From Methylococcaceae bacterium (GTDB lineage Bacteria; Pseudomonadota; Gammaproteobacteria; Methylococcales; Methylococcaceae), in assembly GCA_004299145.1 (NCBI GenBank), contig SCQD01000317.1:1-44342 (forward strand): a stretch of 44,342 nt of DNA. Direction: 5' to 3'. A program made the translations under genes and the position numbers. The notes under the pieces are model-generated. The model was not told where the DNA came from and ran no database searches. It was given only the letters and a program-made list of their open reading frames with translations. Positions 27,887 to 38,326 of this stretch are shown here, in pieces. Numbering within the stretch: position 1 is the first letter of the stretch; each line of letters opens with the position of its first letter.

Positions 27887-28435
27887 TTGCTCACCCCCTG
27901 GCAACTACGCCTGACCGTCCGGCGGCTCAACGCCGGCGGCATCATCGCCCACCCTACCGAAGCGGTGTACGGCTTGGGCTGCGATCCTTGCAACGAACGG
28001 GCCGTGCAACGCCTGCTGGCGCTGAAAACGCGCCCGGCCCATAAAGGCTTGATCCTGCTGGCCGGTGATTTCGTGCAAATCCAGCCTTACCTGAATATCC
28101 CGCCGGAACGCTATGCGCAATTGCTGTCCAGCTGGCCCGGTCCGGTGACCTGGGTGGTGCCGGCCAGTTCCAGGCTGCCAAGCTGGCTGGGCGTCGACGG
28201 TACCATCGCCGTGCGCGTCACCGCCCACCCGTTGTCCGCCGCATTGTGCCGCGCATTCGGCGGCCCGCTCATTTCCACCAGCGCCAATCCCGGCGGCAAA
28301 CGCCCGGCCCGCGACGCGCTCAGCGTCAGGCGCTATTTTCCCGAAGCAAACGTGTTGATTGTGCACGGTACCACCGGCGGCGCGGCGCGGCCTTCGGCCA
28401 TTTATGACGCGGTCAGCGGTGCCCGGTTGCGCTGA
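27887..28435 (+). CDS. tsaC: L-threonylcarbamoyladenylate synthase (Sua5/YrdC/YwlC)
   Basis: GGIIAHPTEAVYGLGCDP; LKTRPAHKGLILLAG; PGPVTWVVPAS; STSANPGG. Non-ATG (TTG) start. Confidence 0.93.
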   Translation: MLTPWQLRLTVRRLNAGGIIAHPTEAVYGLGCDPCNERAVQRLLALKTRPAHKGLILLAGDFVQIQPYLNIPPERYAQLLSSWPGPVTWVVPASSRLPSWLGVDGTIAVRVTAHPLSAALCRAFGGPLISTSANPGGKRPARDALSVRRYFPEANVLIVHGTTGGAARPSAIYDAVSGARLR

Positions 28436-28450
28436 GCGCGGTAGGGAATA

Positions 28451-29485
28451 TCAGCCGTTATTCAAACCGGCAAGTACCCGTTGCAGTGTGATCAACGCGA
28501 TGGGGCGCTTTTGCTCTTCCAGATAAGCCATCAGCTGTTCGATATAAGCGTCGAACTCCACCAGCCCCAGCGCCCGCGCCGACTCCGTCGCCAGTTTGAA
28601 CCACTCCACCGCTGATTCCAAAAAAGCGCGCAGCAGACCTTGGTTATACAACGCTTTTCTCAGTTGTTCTTCGATGGCTTCGATACTGTCCGCCGCCGTG
28701 TCGTTCCGCCAGCCGGCTGCAGCGAGCAAATAGGTGCGCTGGCCGGAACGCAGGTCGCGCGGCCAGCCCATCACGTCGTTGATCAGGCCGAACGCAACCC
28801 CCAGCCTGTTAATAAGCTCGGCGATCAAGGCATCCCATTGATTTTGCCCGGCGAGAGCGGCGACGGCCAACACCGGGGTTTGCGCAAAAGCGACTTTGCG
28901 GGCGTGGTTTTCAAACAAGGCACGAGGATAAGGTTGATCGGACAGCACTTGCGTGCGTTCTTCCAGCGTAGCGGCGGTAAATTCCAGCCAGACCCGGTCG
29001 AATCCGCGCCAGAAATCTTCCGCCTCGGGCAGCGCCCAGCGATACAGCCGGTACATTTCGGCGCAGCAGACGTTGCCGAACAACGACAAATCCTGTTCGG
29101 CCAGGCGGGGATCGTCGAGCAGATCGTCCTGGATGCGGATGAAGATATAACCCCACATCGTCGCCGCCAGGATGGCATATAGCGCCTGATCAGCATGAGC
29201 GTTTCTCTCACCCCGTCCCGCTCCCGGAGGGCGAGGGGGAATAAGGTCGCCGCGATTTTCATAACAACCTTCGCGTTTCAGGCGCAGATACAGCCAAAAC
29301 GGAATGTGCAGCAAAGGCGCTGAACGCGGGCGGGAAAAATAGGAGCGGTAACCGGTATCCGGTTCGCTGACCTTGTCCAAAAAACGCCGTGCCAGCGCGG
29401 CGAGCGAATCCGGCAGTTCGGCAAGCCGCTGCTCCATGATGTCCCAGGCGGCGCCGATTGCGGCATCCAGGGTCAAATCAGGCAT
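28451..29485 (-). CDS. Class I isoprenoid synthase-like protein (trans-IPPS/terpene synthase fold)
   Basis: [11 protein letters not shown] (Asp-rich motif) and [21 protein letters not shown] (second metal-binding-like motif); start overlaps the stop of the upstream hybrid kinase gene. Confidence 0.6.
   Translation of the reverse strand: MPDLTLDAAIGAAWDIMEQRLAELPDSLAALARRFLDKVSEPDTGYRSYFSRPRSAPLLHIPFWLYLRLKREGCYENRGDLIPPRPPGAGRGERNAHADQALYAILAATMWGYIFIRIQDDLLDDPRLAEQDLSLFGNVCCAEMYRLYRWALPEAEDFWRGFDRVWLEFTAATLEERTQVLSDQPYPRALFENHARKVAFAQTPVLAVAALAGQNQWDALIAELINRLGVAFGLINDVMGWPRDLRSGQRTYLLAAAGWRNDTAADSIEAIEEQLRKALYNQGLLRAFLESAVEWFKLATESARALGLVEFDAYIEQLMAYLEEQKRPIALITLQRVLAGLNNG
29194..29268. 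repeat. 75-bp dispersed repeat inserted in-frame in the isoprenoid-synthase-like gene (copy A)
   Basis: Gapless alignment to 42504-42578 with 57/75 identical by hand count; contains ctcacccc(g)...cggaggg(c)gaggggg; encodes [23 protein letters not shown] on the minus strand. Confidence 0.85.
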
Positions 29486-32400
29486 CTGACCTGATTCCTG
29501 CCAGCCGCTTTGGCGGCATAAAGCGCTTTATCGGCCATATCGGTCAGCATTTGCTCGGTCATTTGCTCGGTGGGCACGATGGAGGCGACGCCTATGCTCA
29601 AAGTGACGCAGTCCGATATGGATGAGTTGCGGTGCGGAATATTCAATTTTTCGACGTTCAGGCGCATGGTTTCAGCCAGCGACTTGGCGGATTCCAAATG
29701 TGTGTCCGGTAGTAACACGACAAATTCCTCGCCGCCGTAACGGGCGACAAAATCCGGGGATCGTTTGATGGTTTTGCCGAGCACGCCGGCTATGTTGATC
29801 AAACACTCGTCGCCCGCCAAGTGTCCGTATGAGTCGTTGTATTTTTTAAAGTCGTCGATATCGACAAATAATAACGACAGCGGTGCGTGATTACGCAGTT
29901 CCCGACTCCATTCCAAAGCCAACATTTCGTCGAATCTGCGGCGATTGGGAATGCCGGTAAGGCCGTCCAGGCAGGCGATTTTTTCCAGCAAATCGCTTTT
30001 ACGCTTGAGTTCCAAATGGGTTTTTATGCGCGCCTGCACCACAGGCAGGTTGAACGGTTTGGTGATGTAATCCACCGCGCCCAGCGACAAGCCATCCAAT
30101 TCGTCCTTGGCATCCACTCTGCCGGTAATAAATATGACCGGGATATTATGGGTGTTTACATTGGCTTTAAGTTTTTTGCATACCGTGTAGCCGTCCATTT
30201 CAGGCATGCCGATATCCAATAGAATCAAATCCGGCAAATCGCTGGCGGCGGCCAGCTCCAGGGCGCTACGGCCATTAATGGCGACGATGATTTCGTAGCT
30301 TTGTTTCAGCGTTTCCGCCAGCACTTTGATATTGGTCGGCTGATCGTCGACGATGAGTATTTTTTGCCGTGTTTTCTGGCTGGGCGGCGTTTCAACCTCG
30401 ATGAGTTCCCCCTGGGGCAGCAGCATGGCCAGGGCGGATGGGTAATCCAGTTTCTTTATCGCCCCTTCAAGCTGGACCATTTCATCGCTGGACAGTTTGT
30501 CGGCGAATTCAGGACGGAGCTTGTCGAAATAGGGTTCGACATCGATCCGTCCTTCCTTCAGCAGCAGAATAAAATGTTGTAGTGAAGGCTTGGCAGTCAA
30601 ATGATCGGCAGGTACAAGAGCGGCATTTGCCATCTCAGGCCGCTGGTGCATGGGCGGAATTTTTTTGATCGAGTCGATCACGCGTTTAAGGGCCTGCTCA
30701 CAATCCGCCAACAGGGTGTGCACGTCGTTGCGTTGGCCGATAATCGCCGCTTCCAGCGCTTTGGCCGCATCAAACACGGAAGTGATGGCCAGATTGCCGG
30801 CGACGCCTTTTAAGCCATGGGTTAATTGCTGGGCGGCAGACGCATCCCCCGCCAAAAGCAAGCTATGGGCTTTGGCCGGCATCCCTGCAAAATCCTCGGA
30901 AAATTGACTCAGCAATTCACGATAAATTTGGCCATTGCCGGCAACGTTTTTGATGCCCTGTTGGACGTCGACGTCGACCAGCACGTCCTGCCAATCGTCG
31001 GCGTCCAGGGTTTCCTGTAAAGGTTTCAGGCTCTGCGTTTTGCAGATTCCCGCTGGGTCGATGTATTGCACCAGAACGTCCAACAGCTTATCGATGTTGA
31101 TCGGTTTGGTCACGTAGTCGTTCATGCCCGCCTGCAGGCATTTGTCCCTGATGCCGGACATGGCGTGCGCCGTCAGTGCAATGATGGGCAGATGCTGGTA
31201 GCGAAGGTCGGAACGAATAATGCCGCAAGCTTCGTAGCCATCCATTTCCGGCATTTGCAAATCCATGAGTACCGCATCGAATGGCGAATTTTTGATTTGC
31301 GAAATAGCGTCCGGACCGCTGCCGGCCAAACAGACGTCAAACCCTTCGGATTCCAGCATTTCCTTGGCAACCACCCGGTTGGCAAGGTAGTCGTCCACGA
31401 CCAGCACTTTGGCGCCGCGAATACTGTCCAGATTATTTTGGGCCTGGGCACCGGCGCTGGTTTTGCTGATCTCCCCCGTGCCGGGCAGCGCAACCCCCAG
31501 GGTTTTGGCGATGGTTTCGAACAGGACCGACGGGTTGATCGGCTTGACGAGCAGACCGTCCAAATCGAAGCCGTTCACATAATTCATGATTTCGTCCTTG
31601 TTATAGGCCGTCACCATGATGATGGTGGGAATGGATTTGATCACGGGACTGCTTTTGATGCGCCTGGCCGCCTCGATACCGTTCATGCCCGGCATTTTCC
31701 AATCCATCAACACCAGTGCGAAAGGCGAATCGGCGTCCTGGTTTTCCAGAATTTGTATCGCCTGGTCTCCCGAGTGAGCGATGGCTACGTCAAATGCAAA
31801 AGACTCCAGGTAAGTTTGCAGAATTTCCAGCGAAGTCGCATTGTCGTCGACCACGAGAATTCTGGTGCCGCTATACGCCTCGAAAATGCCCTGATGCCTT
31901 TTGCTGAATTCATTGGCCAGCCCCAGCCGGCAAGTAAAGCTGAAATTACTGCCCTTGTTGAGCTCGCTCTGCACGGTGATGGCTCCGCCCATCATTTCGA
32001 CCAGACGCTTGCAGATCGCCAAGCCCAAGCCCGTGCCGCCGTATTTTCGCGTCGTGGAGATATCCGCCTGACTGAACGCGACAAACAGCTTGTCGATTTG
32101 CGCGGCATCCAGCCCGATGCCGCTGTCGATCACCGAAAACTTAAGCGTCACGCTTTCCAGCAGGTTTACCGAGGTTTCGTCGGGCCGGCATTCGATTTTG
32201 ACCAGAATCTCGCCGGAGTCGGTAAATTTGATGGCATTATTGACCAGGTTAAGCAGTACCTGACCCAGCCGCAACGAATCGCCGCGCAGATACATCGGGA
32301 CATCGGGCGCGATCGAGTAATTCAGGTCCAAGCCTTTTTCGTCGGCTTTTATGCAGGTTATCGTCGATATATTGTCCAGGACTTCTTCGAGGTTAAAATC

Positions 32401-33537
32401 GGTGGTTTCAAGCTCCAGCTTGCCGGCTTCGATTTTCGAAATGTCCAGTATGTCGTTGATGATGCCCAGCAGCGAGGCGGCGGCGGCATCCACCCTTTTG
32501 AGATAATCCGCCTGTTTGGGGGTGAGTTCTGTTTTTAACGTCAGCTGAGTCATGCCGATAATGGCATTCATCGGCGTGCGGATTTCATGGCTGACCATGG
32601 AAAGAAATTCGGATTTGCTGCGATTGGCGATAACCGCCTGGTCTCTGGCATCGGCCAATTCAGCCGTGCGGGCCGCCACATCCTGTTCGAGCGATTGGTT
32701 GTAATTTTCGAGTTTGATGTAGGAGTCGTGCAATTGCCCCGACATGTCCACAAAAGCAGCGGCCAAAACGCCAATCTCATCGTTGGTGTTTACATCGAGA
32801 TCTTCGGTTGCCGAAAATTCGCCGCGCGCCAAGCGGTTTGCCACTCGCGTCAGTTGTATCAGCGGGCGGGAGAACCTGACCGACAAACCGACGAGGATGA
32901 GGGCGGAAAAAAGAATGAACGCTACCGCGGTAATCAGCGATTTTTCCATCATCTCCTGAATGCGCTGATCGTTTTTCGCGTGCGAGTTTACGATTTCCTG
33001 GTTGAGCTGGTTCAGCGAGAGCACCAGTCTCAGCACACCCCAAGGTTCCGCGCTGATTTTGACGGGCTGTATCAATTCGATGACGTGACGGCCGTCGCTC
33101 TCGTATTCGTTGACGCTGGTGGCAGGTTGCCTGGCCGCATAAACGCTGGCCGCATCATTCGCGATTTCCTGTTCCAGCGCGGGGTTTTGGGTATGAATAA
33201 AAACCACATTGGAAGCATTCATCAAAATGATGCTGTTCAATTCCTTGTTTTCCACGACGGACTTATTGAGCAATTCCGATACCAGGGAAAAATTATAGGT
33301 GGCGAGCCCATTTTCAACCTGATCGGTCAAACTGCCGGCGGTAATTTTGGCGCGTTCGATCAATTGTTCCGTCATGAGCAGGATCCTATGCTCCAGTTCC
33401 TGATTAAGAATTTTCTTTTGCTCTGCAATCTGGATGTAAGTCGATACCAGCAGCAATACCAAAATCAAACCACTCATGGTAGACAGCAGTTTCCAGCGGA
33501 TGCCTCGCTTTACTTTCCGGCTATGCATGGCGTTCAC
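29473..33537 (-). CDS. Hybrid histidine kinase-phosphorelay-diguanylate cyclase (TM-sensor-TM-HAMP-HisKA-HATPase-REC-REC-Hpt-REC-GGDEF)
   Basis: His[20 protein letters not shown]1 [13 protein letters not shown]2 [10 protein letters not shown], Hpt [15 protein letters not shown]3 [29 protein letters not shown] (active site plus RxxD I-site). Confidence 0.95.
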   Translation of the reverse strand: MNAMHSRKVKRGIRWKLLSTMSGLILVLLLVSTYIQIAEQKKILNQELEHRILLMTEQLIERAKITAGSLTDQVENGLATYNFSLVSELLNKSVVENKELNSIILMNASNVVFIHTQNPALEQEIANDAASVYAARQPATSVNEYESDGRHVIELIQPVKISAEPWGVLRLVLSLNQLNQEIVNSHAKNDQRIQEMMEKSLITAVAFILFSALILVGLSVRFSRPLIQLTRVANRLARGEFSATEDLDVNTNDEIGVLAAAFVDMSGQLHDSYIKLENYNQSLEQDVAARTAELADARDQAVIANRSKSEFLSMVSHEIRTPMNAIIGMTQLTLKTELTPKQADYLKRVDAAAASLLGIINDILDISKIEAGKLELETTDFNLEEVLDNISTITCIKADEKGLDLNYSIAPDVPMYLRGDSLRLGQVLLNLVNNAIKFTDSGEILVKIECRPDETSVNLLESVTLKFSVIDSGIGLDAAQIDKLFVAFSQADISTTRKYGGTGLGLAICKRLVEMMGGAITVQSELNKGSNFSFTCRLGLANEFSKRHQGIFEAYSGTRILVVDDNATSLEILQTYLESFAFDVAIAHSGDQAIQILENQDADSPFALVLMDWKMPGMNGIEAARRIKSSPVIKSIPTIIMVTAYNKDEIMNYVNGFDLDGLLVKPINPSVLFETIAKTLGVALPGTGEISKTSAGAQAQNNLDSIRGAKVLVVDDYLANRVVAKEMLESEGFDVCLAGSGPDAISQIKNSPFDAVLMDLQMPEMDGYEACGIIRSDLRYQHLPIIALTAHAMSGIRDKCLQAGMNDYVTKPINIDKLLDVLVQYIDPAGICKTQSLKPLQETLDADDWQDVLVDVDVQQGIKNVAGNGQIYRELLSQFSEDFAGMPAKAHSLLLAGDASAAQQLTHGLKGVAGNLAITSVFDAAKALEAAIIGQRNDVHTLLADCEQALKRVIDSIKKIPPMHQRPEMANAALVPADHLTAKPSLQHFILLLKEGRIDVEPYFDKLRPEFADKLSSDEMVQLEGAIKKLDYPSALAMLLPQGELIEVETPPSQKTRQKILIVDDQPTNIKVLAETLKQSYEIIVAINGRSALELAAASDLPDLILLDIGMPEMDGYTVCKKLKANVNTHNIPVIFITGRVDAKDELDGLSLGAVDYITKPFNLPVVQARIKTHLELKRKSDLLEKIACLDGLTGIPNRRRFDEMLALEWSRELRNHAPLSLLFVDIDDFKKYNDSYGHLAGDECLINIAGVLGKTIKRSPDFVARYGGEEFVVLLPDTHLESAKSLAETMRLNVEKLNIPHRNSSISDCVTLSIGVASIVPTEQMTEQMLTDMADKALYAAKAAGRNQVRCLI

Positions 33538-33543
33538 TATGCG

Positions 33544-34509
33544 TTATTCGATGACTTGATTGACGGAATCCAGCGCGTCCTGGTTTAACCGTACGTTAAA
33601 GCTGTTAAGCGTCTTCATGTTGAGAATGACGTGGGATCCGGCCGGGCTTACCACTTTTTCCGTGATTTTGGTGCCGGTCAGCAAATCATCCACCAATGCC
33701 GCCGCCTGTCTGCTGATGGTATAGATATCGGGGGAAATAATCAGCAGCGCGCCCAAATCCGTGTAAATTTTGTCATAAGCAAACACGGGTTTTTTCATGG
33801 CGTTGCTTTGCCCGAAAATCTCCATGGTGGCATCCTTGCTGGATAAAACGCTGGGGTCGGAAATCAGCCACAAGGCATCGACTTTTGGCAGCAATGAGCG
33901 TAATGCCGGGGCTAACTCGGTGTGGTCGTCGATCGATTTTCCGATAATTTCGATGCCGGCGTCCCTGGCGGATTTAACGGCTTCCGCCACCCATTCCTCA
34001 TTGAATTTTTCGCTGTAAACAATGCCGATTTTTCTGACGTCCGGAAATAGATAGCGGAACGTCATCAATTGCATGCCAGCCGGCAGCTCATTGGATACCC
34101 CGAAAGTATGATCTTCCAGCGGCAGCCGCTGCCAGTTGATGGCGGACGAAAATATGATTTTGCTGTCCGCGGCCAGCTGATTGATCAGCATGTAGGCGTT
34201 CGAGCCTATGGCATAAGTGATTTTTATCTTGCTTTGCTGGAATAACTTCTGAATGACTTCGTCGTGCGGCTGTCCGTCACCCAGGTCGATGATGATTTTC
34301 TCGCCGGTTTGGCTGGCTTCGAAGGTGCTTTGCGCCAGGGCGTACCTGCCGACGCTGTTGTCGGAGTTGAGTATAAGCACGGCATTGCTGGGGTCGGCAG
34401 GCAGTTGCATCGACAATATTGAGCACGTCATTGCGGCAGCGGCTAATAAGCGGGTTTTAAATCCGTGCTTGGCAAGACGAATAATCTTTGCAGTCAATAT
34501 TTTATTCAT
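33544..34509 (-). CDS. ABC-type substrate-binding protein (ABC_sub_bind/TrpX-like)
   Basis: FRYLFPDVRKIGIVYSEKFNEEWVAEAVKSARDAGIEI; ALWLISDPSVLSSKDATMEIFGQSNAMKKPVFAYD. ATG at 34509 in an ATGA overlap with the upstream gene. Confidence 0.85.
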   Translation of the reverse strand: MNKILTAKIIRLAKHGFKTRLLAAAAMTCSILSMQLPADPSNAVLILNSDNSVGRYALAQSTFEASQTGEKIIIDLGDGQPHDEVIQKLFQQSKIKITYAIGSNAYMLINQLAADSKIIFSSAINWQRLPLEDHTFGVSNELPAGMQLMTFRYLFPDVRKIGIVYSEKFNEEWVAEAVKSARDAGIEIIGKSIDDHTELAPALRSLLPKVDALWLISDPSVLSSKDATMEIFGQSNAMKKPVFAYDKIYTDLGALLIISPDIYTISRQAAALVDDLLTGTKITEKVVSPAGSHVILNMKTLNSFNVRLNQDALDSVNQVIE

Positions 34510-35351
34510 TTCCCTTTGACCTCCGTGACATTTAATGTCGCAAGCTCTGACGGCGTCAGCGGCCTCCAATCATCCAGCCCCAGCATGCGTAATTTGAGTT
34601 TGCCGTCCGGATTTGTGCTCATTTTCATCAGCGTTGCCAGCAATTTTGCGGCACCGGCATCCGCTTTCTGATGAACGACGGCCAAAGTCAGCAATATTTC
34701 CTTGCTGATGCCCAGCTGTCTTAGCTGTGAATATTGTTTTTCATTGATGTCTTTGAAGTTTTCCAGGCTTTTTTCGCTGGTCAATGCGGCGGAAGCGATG
34801 CCGAAACCGACGGCCATCAGCGCGTCTATGTCCTTGGGTACCAATACGAATTTTACGCTGCTGACAACGTCTTCGTTGGCACTGCCGACCATTTCCCTGA
34901 GTAGGTTTTCCGAATAGCTGATATTGCTCGCCGTTGCGATCTTTTTTCCTTTCAGATCGTTGATGCTTTCAATGTCATGTTGTGTCGAAAGAATTTTTCG
35001 TTGAGTCGTTTTATTGTTGGAAACCCCGATCAAGGCGGGTACCAATGATGCCTGGTCCTTGAGCATCGAGTAATGCCAGCTGGAAAGCAGCATGACTCCC
35101 TTGTCGTTTTCCGCCACAAAGCTTTCGAAATTACTCTGGTCGCTGAACGGTTGAAAGTAGTAATCGCCAAACTGCGATAAATAGGTGTCGAATGTGATTT
35201 TTAGGGAAACAAAATTGTTGATATTCGTTTCTGAATTATAAAAATAGAGAATGGACTGCGGTTCTTTTTCACCGGCTCCTGGGTAACAGGGCACGGCAAA
35301 AAACCACAGCAGTACTGCCAGAACGAAATACTTGATCAACGTTGTTTTCAT
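34506..35351 (-). CDS. PhnD-like phosphate/phosphonate-type periplasmic substrate-binding protein
   Basis: Signal peptide; SINDLKGKKIATASNISYSENLLREM; PhnD-type pattern LVPKDIDALMAVGFGIASAALTSE. Confidence 0.8.
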   Translation of the reverse strand: MKTTLIKYFVLAVLLWFFAVPCYPGAGEKEPQSILYFYNSETNINNFVSLKITFDTYLSQFGDYYFQPFSDQSNFESFVAENDKGVMLLSSWHYSMLKDQASLVPALIGVSNNKTTQRKILSTQHDIESINDLKGKKIATASNISYSENLLREMVGSANEDVVSSVKFVLVPKDIDALMAVGFGIASAALTSEKSLENFKDINEKQYSQLRQLGISKEILLTLAVVHQKADAGAAKLLATLMKMSTNPDGKLKLRMLGLDDWRPLTPSELATLNVTEVKGK

Positions 35352-35427
35352 GGTTGGATGGCCGACAGATCCCTCTACATTTTCACGGCATCAAGCCGGA
35401 GAGCTGCCGTATTGCCAAAAATTGCTT

Positions 35428-35643
35428 TCAAGCCGATGTGGGAGGCTGGGTGGCGCGGGGAAAGCAGTCGGCAAACTTTGCGCCAAAAAACATGGCGATG
35501 TAAACCAGCATGCCGACCAGGATCAGCGACAAAATGAAGGGGAAGCGGGAATGCACAAACAGCACCAGGGCAAAATCCGTCACGAACAGGCTGGTTAATA
35601 CCGGGTGTTCCAGGAATTTTTTTACTGAGAATTTACAGGCCAT
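35428..35643 (-). CDS. Small membrane protein, hypothetical
   Basis: 71 aa, two predicted hydrophobic segments (VLTSLFVTDFALVLFV; FILSLILVGMLVYIAMFF); lies between pqqE and the SBP genes on the same strand. Confidence 0.55.
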   Translation of the reverse strand: MACKFSVKKFLEHPVLTSLFVTDFALVLFVHSRFPFILSLILVGMLVYIAMFFGAKFADCFPRATQPPTSA

Positions 35644-35705
35644 GTTGTTACCTCTTGATGTTGGTATTGTTTGAATAACGGTACTGTAGGTAAATCTGCA
35701 GCCGA

Positions 35706-36830
35706 TCAGTGCGGGCTTTGGGATTTCTCCACAAAGATTTTCGAATTTCGCGAGTGCCTGAATACCAATGGCCGGCTGGTCGCTGCGGTGTGATCTTTAT
35801 TGGCTGCCGCGATGGCGGCATCGATTTTGGCTCGATCGGCCGACAAGCCGCAAACGGGGTCGGTGGCATACATGTCGCCCGTCATCAAATAAGCCTGGCA
35901 GCGGCATCCGCCAAAATCCTTGTGTTTTTCCGGGCAGCTTTGGCAAGGTTCCGGCATCCACGCATCACCGCGAAAGCGGTTGAACGCGGGCGAGTCCTCC
36001 CAGATGGTTTGTATGCTGTAATCCCGCACGTTGGGGCAGTTCAGTCCCGGCAATACCCTCGCTTCATGGCAGGGCAGCGCCTGGCCGTCAGGGGCTATGG
36101 TCAGAAACGTCGTGCCCCAGCCGTTCATGCAGGCTTTGGGCCGGTCTTCGTAGTAATCCGGCACGACGTAGTAAATTTTCATTTTGCCGGCCATCCGCGT
36201 TTTGTATTCCTGCGCGATGGCTTCCGCTTCGATGAATTGCGCCTGGGTAGGCAGCAATTGGTCACGGTTGAGCAGCGCCCAGCCATAGTATTGGCAGTTG
36301 GCCAGCTCCAGATAATCCGCCCCCAGTTCCACCGCCATATCCAGGATTTCGCGCATCTGATGGATGTTTTGCCGATGGATGACCACGCACAGCACCATGG
36401 GATAACCGTGCCGCTTGATCAGGTGCGCTACGGCTTTTTTGTGCTCGAAGCTTTCCGTGCCGGCCAGGAAATCGTTCAGCGTTTTTTCCGGGGACTGGAT
36501 GCTGATCTGAATATGGTCCAACCCGGCGCTTTTCAGAGCGACGATTTTAGGTTCATCCAAACCATAGCCGGAACTGATCAGGTTGCTGTAATAGCCTAAA
36601 TTCCTGGCGTGTTGCACCAGTTCCGGCAAATCCGGGCGGATCAAGGGTTCGCCGCCGGAGAGCCCCAGTTGCACGGCCCCCATGGCGCGGGCCTCACTGA
36701 ACACCCGTTTCCACTCGTCCGTCGTCAGCTCATTGCTGTGGGCGACATAGTCCAGTGGGTTGGAACAGTAAGGGCATTGCAAGGGGCAGCGGTAGGTCAG
36801 CTCCGCCAGCAGCCAGCGTGGTTTAGTCAT
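35706..36830 (-). CDS. pqqE: PqqA peptide cyclase (radical SAM)
   Basis: [22 protein letters not shown] (CX3CX2C); C-terminal SPASM-like cysteines [32 protein letters not shown]. Confidence 0.97.
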   Translation of the reverse strand: MTKPRWLLAELTYRCPLQCPYCSNPLDYVAHSNELTTDEWKRVFSEARAMGAVQLGLSGGEPLIRPDLPELVQHARNLGYYSNLISSGYGLDEPKIVALKSAGLDHIQISIQSPEKTLNDFLAGTESFEHKKAVAHLIKRHGYPMVLCVVIHRQNIHQMREILDMAVELGADYLELANCQYYGWALLNRDQLLPTQAQFIEAEAIAQEYKTRMAGKMKIYYVVPDYYEDRPKACMNGWGTTFLTIAPDGQALPCHEARVLPGLNCPNVRDYSIQTIWEDSPAFNRFRGDAWMPEPCQSCPEKHKDFGGCRCQAYLMTGDMYATDPVCGLSADRAKIDAAIAAANKDHTAATSRPLVFRHSRNSKIFVEKSQSPH

Positions 36831-37134
36831 CGTGTTGCCGAATCCAGCCGTTGGCAAGCGCTACTTCCAGAAACTCGGTCACGTCGTTTTTGAGTTCGGA
36901 AGCGTTGAACTGGGCTTCCAGCGCCGCCACCAGTGCATCCAGGCTGCGACCGTCACACAGCTTGAGGATTTCGGCGGCGCTGGGGTTAAGTTCCACCATG
37001 CCTTCCGGATAAAGGATGACGTATTTTTGCTGGGCATCTTCCCATTGCAAGCGATGCAGCGGTGAAAACCGCAGGCGGCAATCGGAGCGGAGCTGGCCGT
37101 GGTTGCCGGTCGGGGGAGGGGGGGTGTCGCTCAT
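36823..37134 (-). CDS. pqqD: PQQ biosynthesis peptide chaperone PqqD
   Basis: [43 protein letters not shown]; overlaps pqqE. Confidence 0.95.
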   Translation of the reverse strand: MSDTPPPPTGNHGQLRSDCRLRFSPLHRLQWEDAQQKYVILYPEGMVELNPSAAEILKLCDGRSLDALVAALEAQFNASELKNDVTEFLEVALANGWIRQHDD

Positions 37135-37337
37135 GGAAGGTTTCTTTTGGCGTACTTCAAAAACGCTATCGTAGCATAACCAGTCCGCCGAAAAGCACAG
37201 CTCCAGCCGTCCAGAGCGCAATATACATAAGCCGGGGCTTCACCGGTCGCCGCGCGCTCGTCGAATGGGGGCATTCGATAAGCTCACGGCTCGCTGCCAA
37301 CGGCTTAATTTGAGATATTGCCGGCCGGGTGGGAAAA

Positions 37338-38246
37338 CTAAAAATACCCTTCCATTTTTTTCTGCTCCATGGAGCCGGCCTGATCGTGGTCTATCATGCG
37401 GCCCTGGCGCTCCGAAGTGGTGGTGAGCAGCATTTCCTGGATGATTTCCGGCAGGGTGGTAGCGCTGGACTCCACGGCGCCGGTGAGCGGATAGCAGCCC
37501 AGGGTGCGGAAACGCACGGTTTTCATTTCCGGCACTTCGCCGGGTTCCAGCGGCATGCGCTCGTCGTCGACCATGATCCAGGTGCCGTCGCGCAGCACGA
37601 CCGGACGCGGTTTGGCGAAGTACAGGGGGACGATGGGGATGCTTTCCAGATAGATGTATTGCCAGATGTCCAGTTCCGTCCAGTTGGACAGGGGGAACAC
37701 GCGGATGGATTCGCCTTTGTTGATCTTGCCGTTGTACAGGTTCCACAGTTCGGGGCGCTGGCTTTTCGGGTCCCAGCGGTGGTTTTTGTCGCGGAATGAG
37801 TAAACGCGCTCTTTGGCGCGGGATTTTTCTTCGTCGCGGCGGGCGCCGCCGAAAGCCGCGTCGAACTGGAATTTGTCCAGCGCTTGCTTGAGCCCTTCGG
37901 TTTTCATGATGTCCGTGTGCTTTTTGCTGCCGTGGCTGAATGGACCTATGCCTTGGGCCACACCTTCCTCGTTGATGTGCACGATCAGATCCAGCCCCAA
38001 TTCCTGGGCGCGCTGGTCGCGGAATTCAATCATTTCGCGGAATTTCCAGGTGGTGTCGACGTGCATCAGTGGGAACGGCGGCTTGCCGGGATAAAAAGCC
38101 TTCATGGCCAGGTGCAGCATGACCGCCGAGTCTTTGCCGATGGAGTACAGCATGACGGGGCGTTCAAATTCGGCTGCGACTTCACGGATGATGTGAATAC
38201 TTTCTGCTTCCAGTTGTTTGAGGTGGGTCAGTTGATAATGGGTCAT
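37338..38246 (-). CDS. cysD: Sulfate adenylyltransferase subunit 2
   Basis: [68 protein letters not shown]-terminal [24 protein letters not shown]. Confidence 0.98.
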   Translation of the reverse strand: MTHYQLTHLKQLEAESIHIIREVAAEFERPVMLYSIGKDSAVMLHLAMKAFYPGKPPFPLMHVDTTWKFREMIEFRDQRAQELGLDLIVHINEEGVAQGIGPFSHGSKKHTDIMKTEGLKQALDKFQFDAAFGGARRDEEKSRAKERVYSFRDKNHRWDPKSQRPELWNLYNGKINKGESIRVFPLSNWTELDIWQYIYLESIPIVPLYFAKPRPVVLRDGTWIMVDDERMPLEPGEVPEMKTVRFRTLGCYPLTGAVESSATTLPEIIQEMLLTTTSERQGRMIDHDQAGSMEQKKMEGYF

Positions 38247-38326
38247 GAGATAAGTCGTTGCGAGGGGACCGTCCAGCGGGATGTTTGGGATTTTAACAAA
38301 AACCAGGGGGGCTGGGCAGCGTAGTC

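Noticed and set aside
31066-32538. 490-aa plus-strand ORF inside the hybrid kinase gene
   Set aside because: Antisense shadow of conserved kinase domains; no independent protein features.
37240-37746. 168-aa ORF overlapping cysD in another frame
   Set aside because: Out-of-frame reading of cysD.
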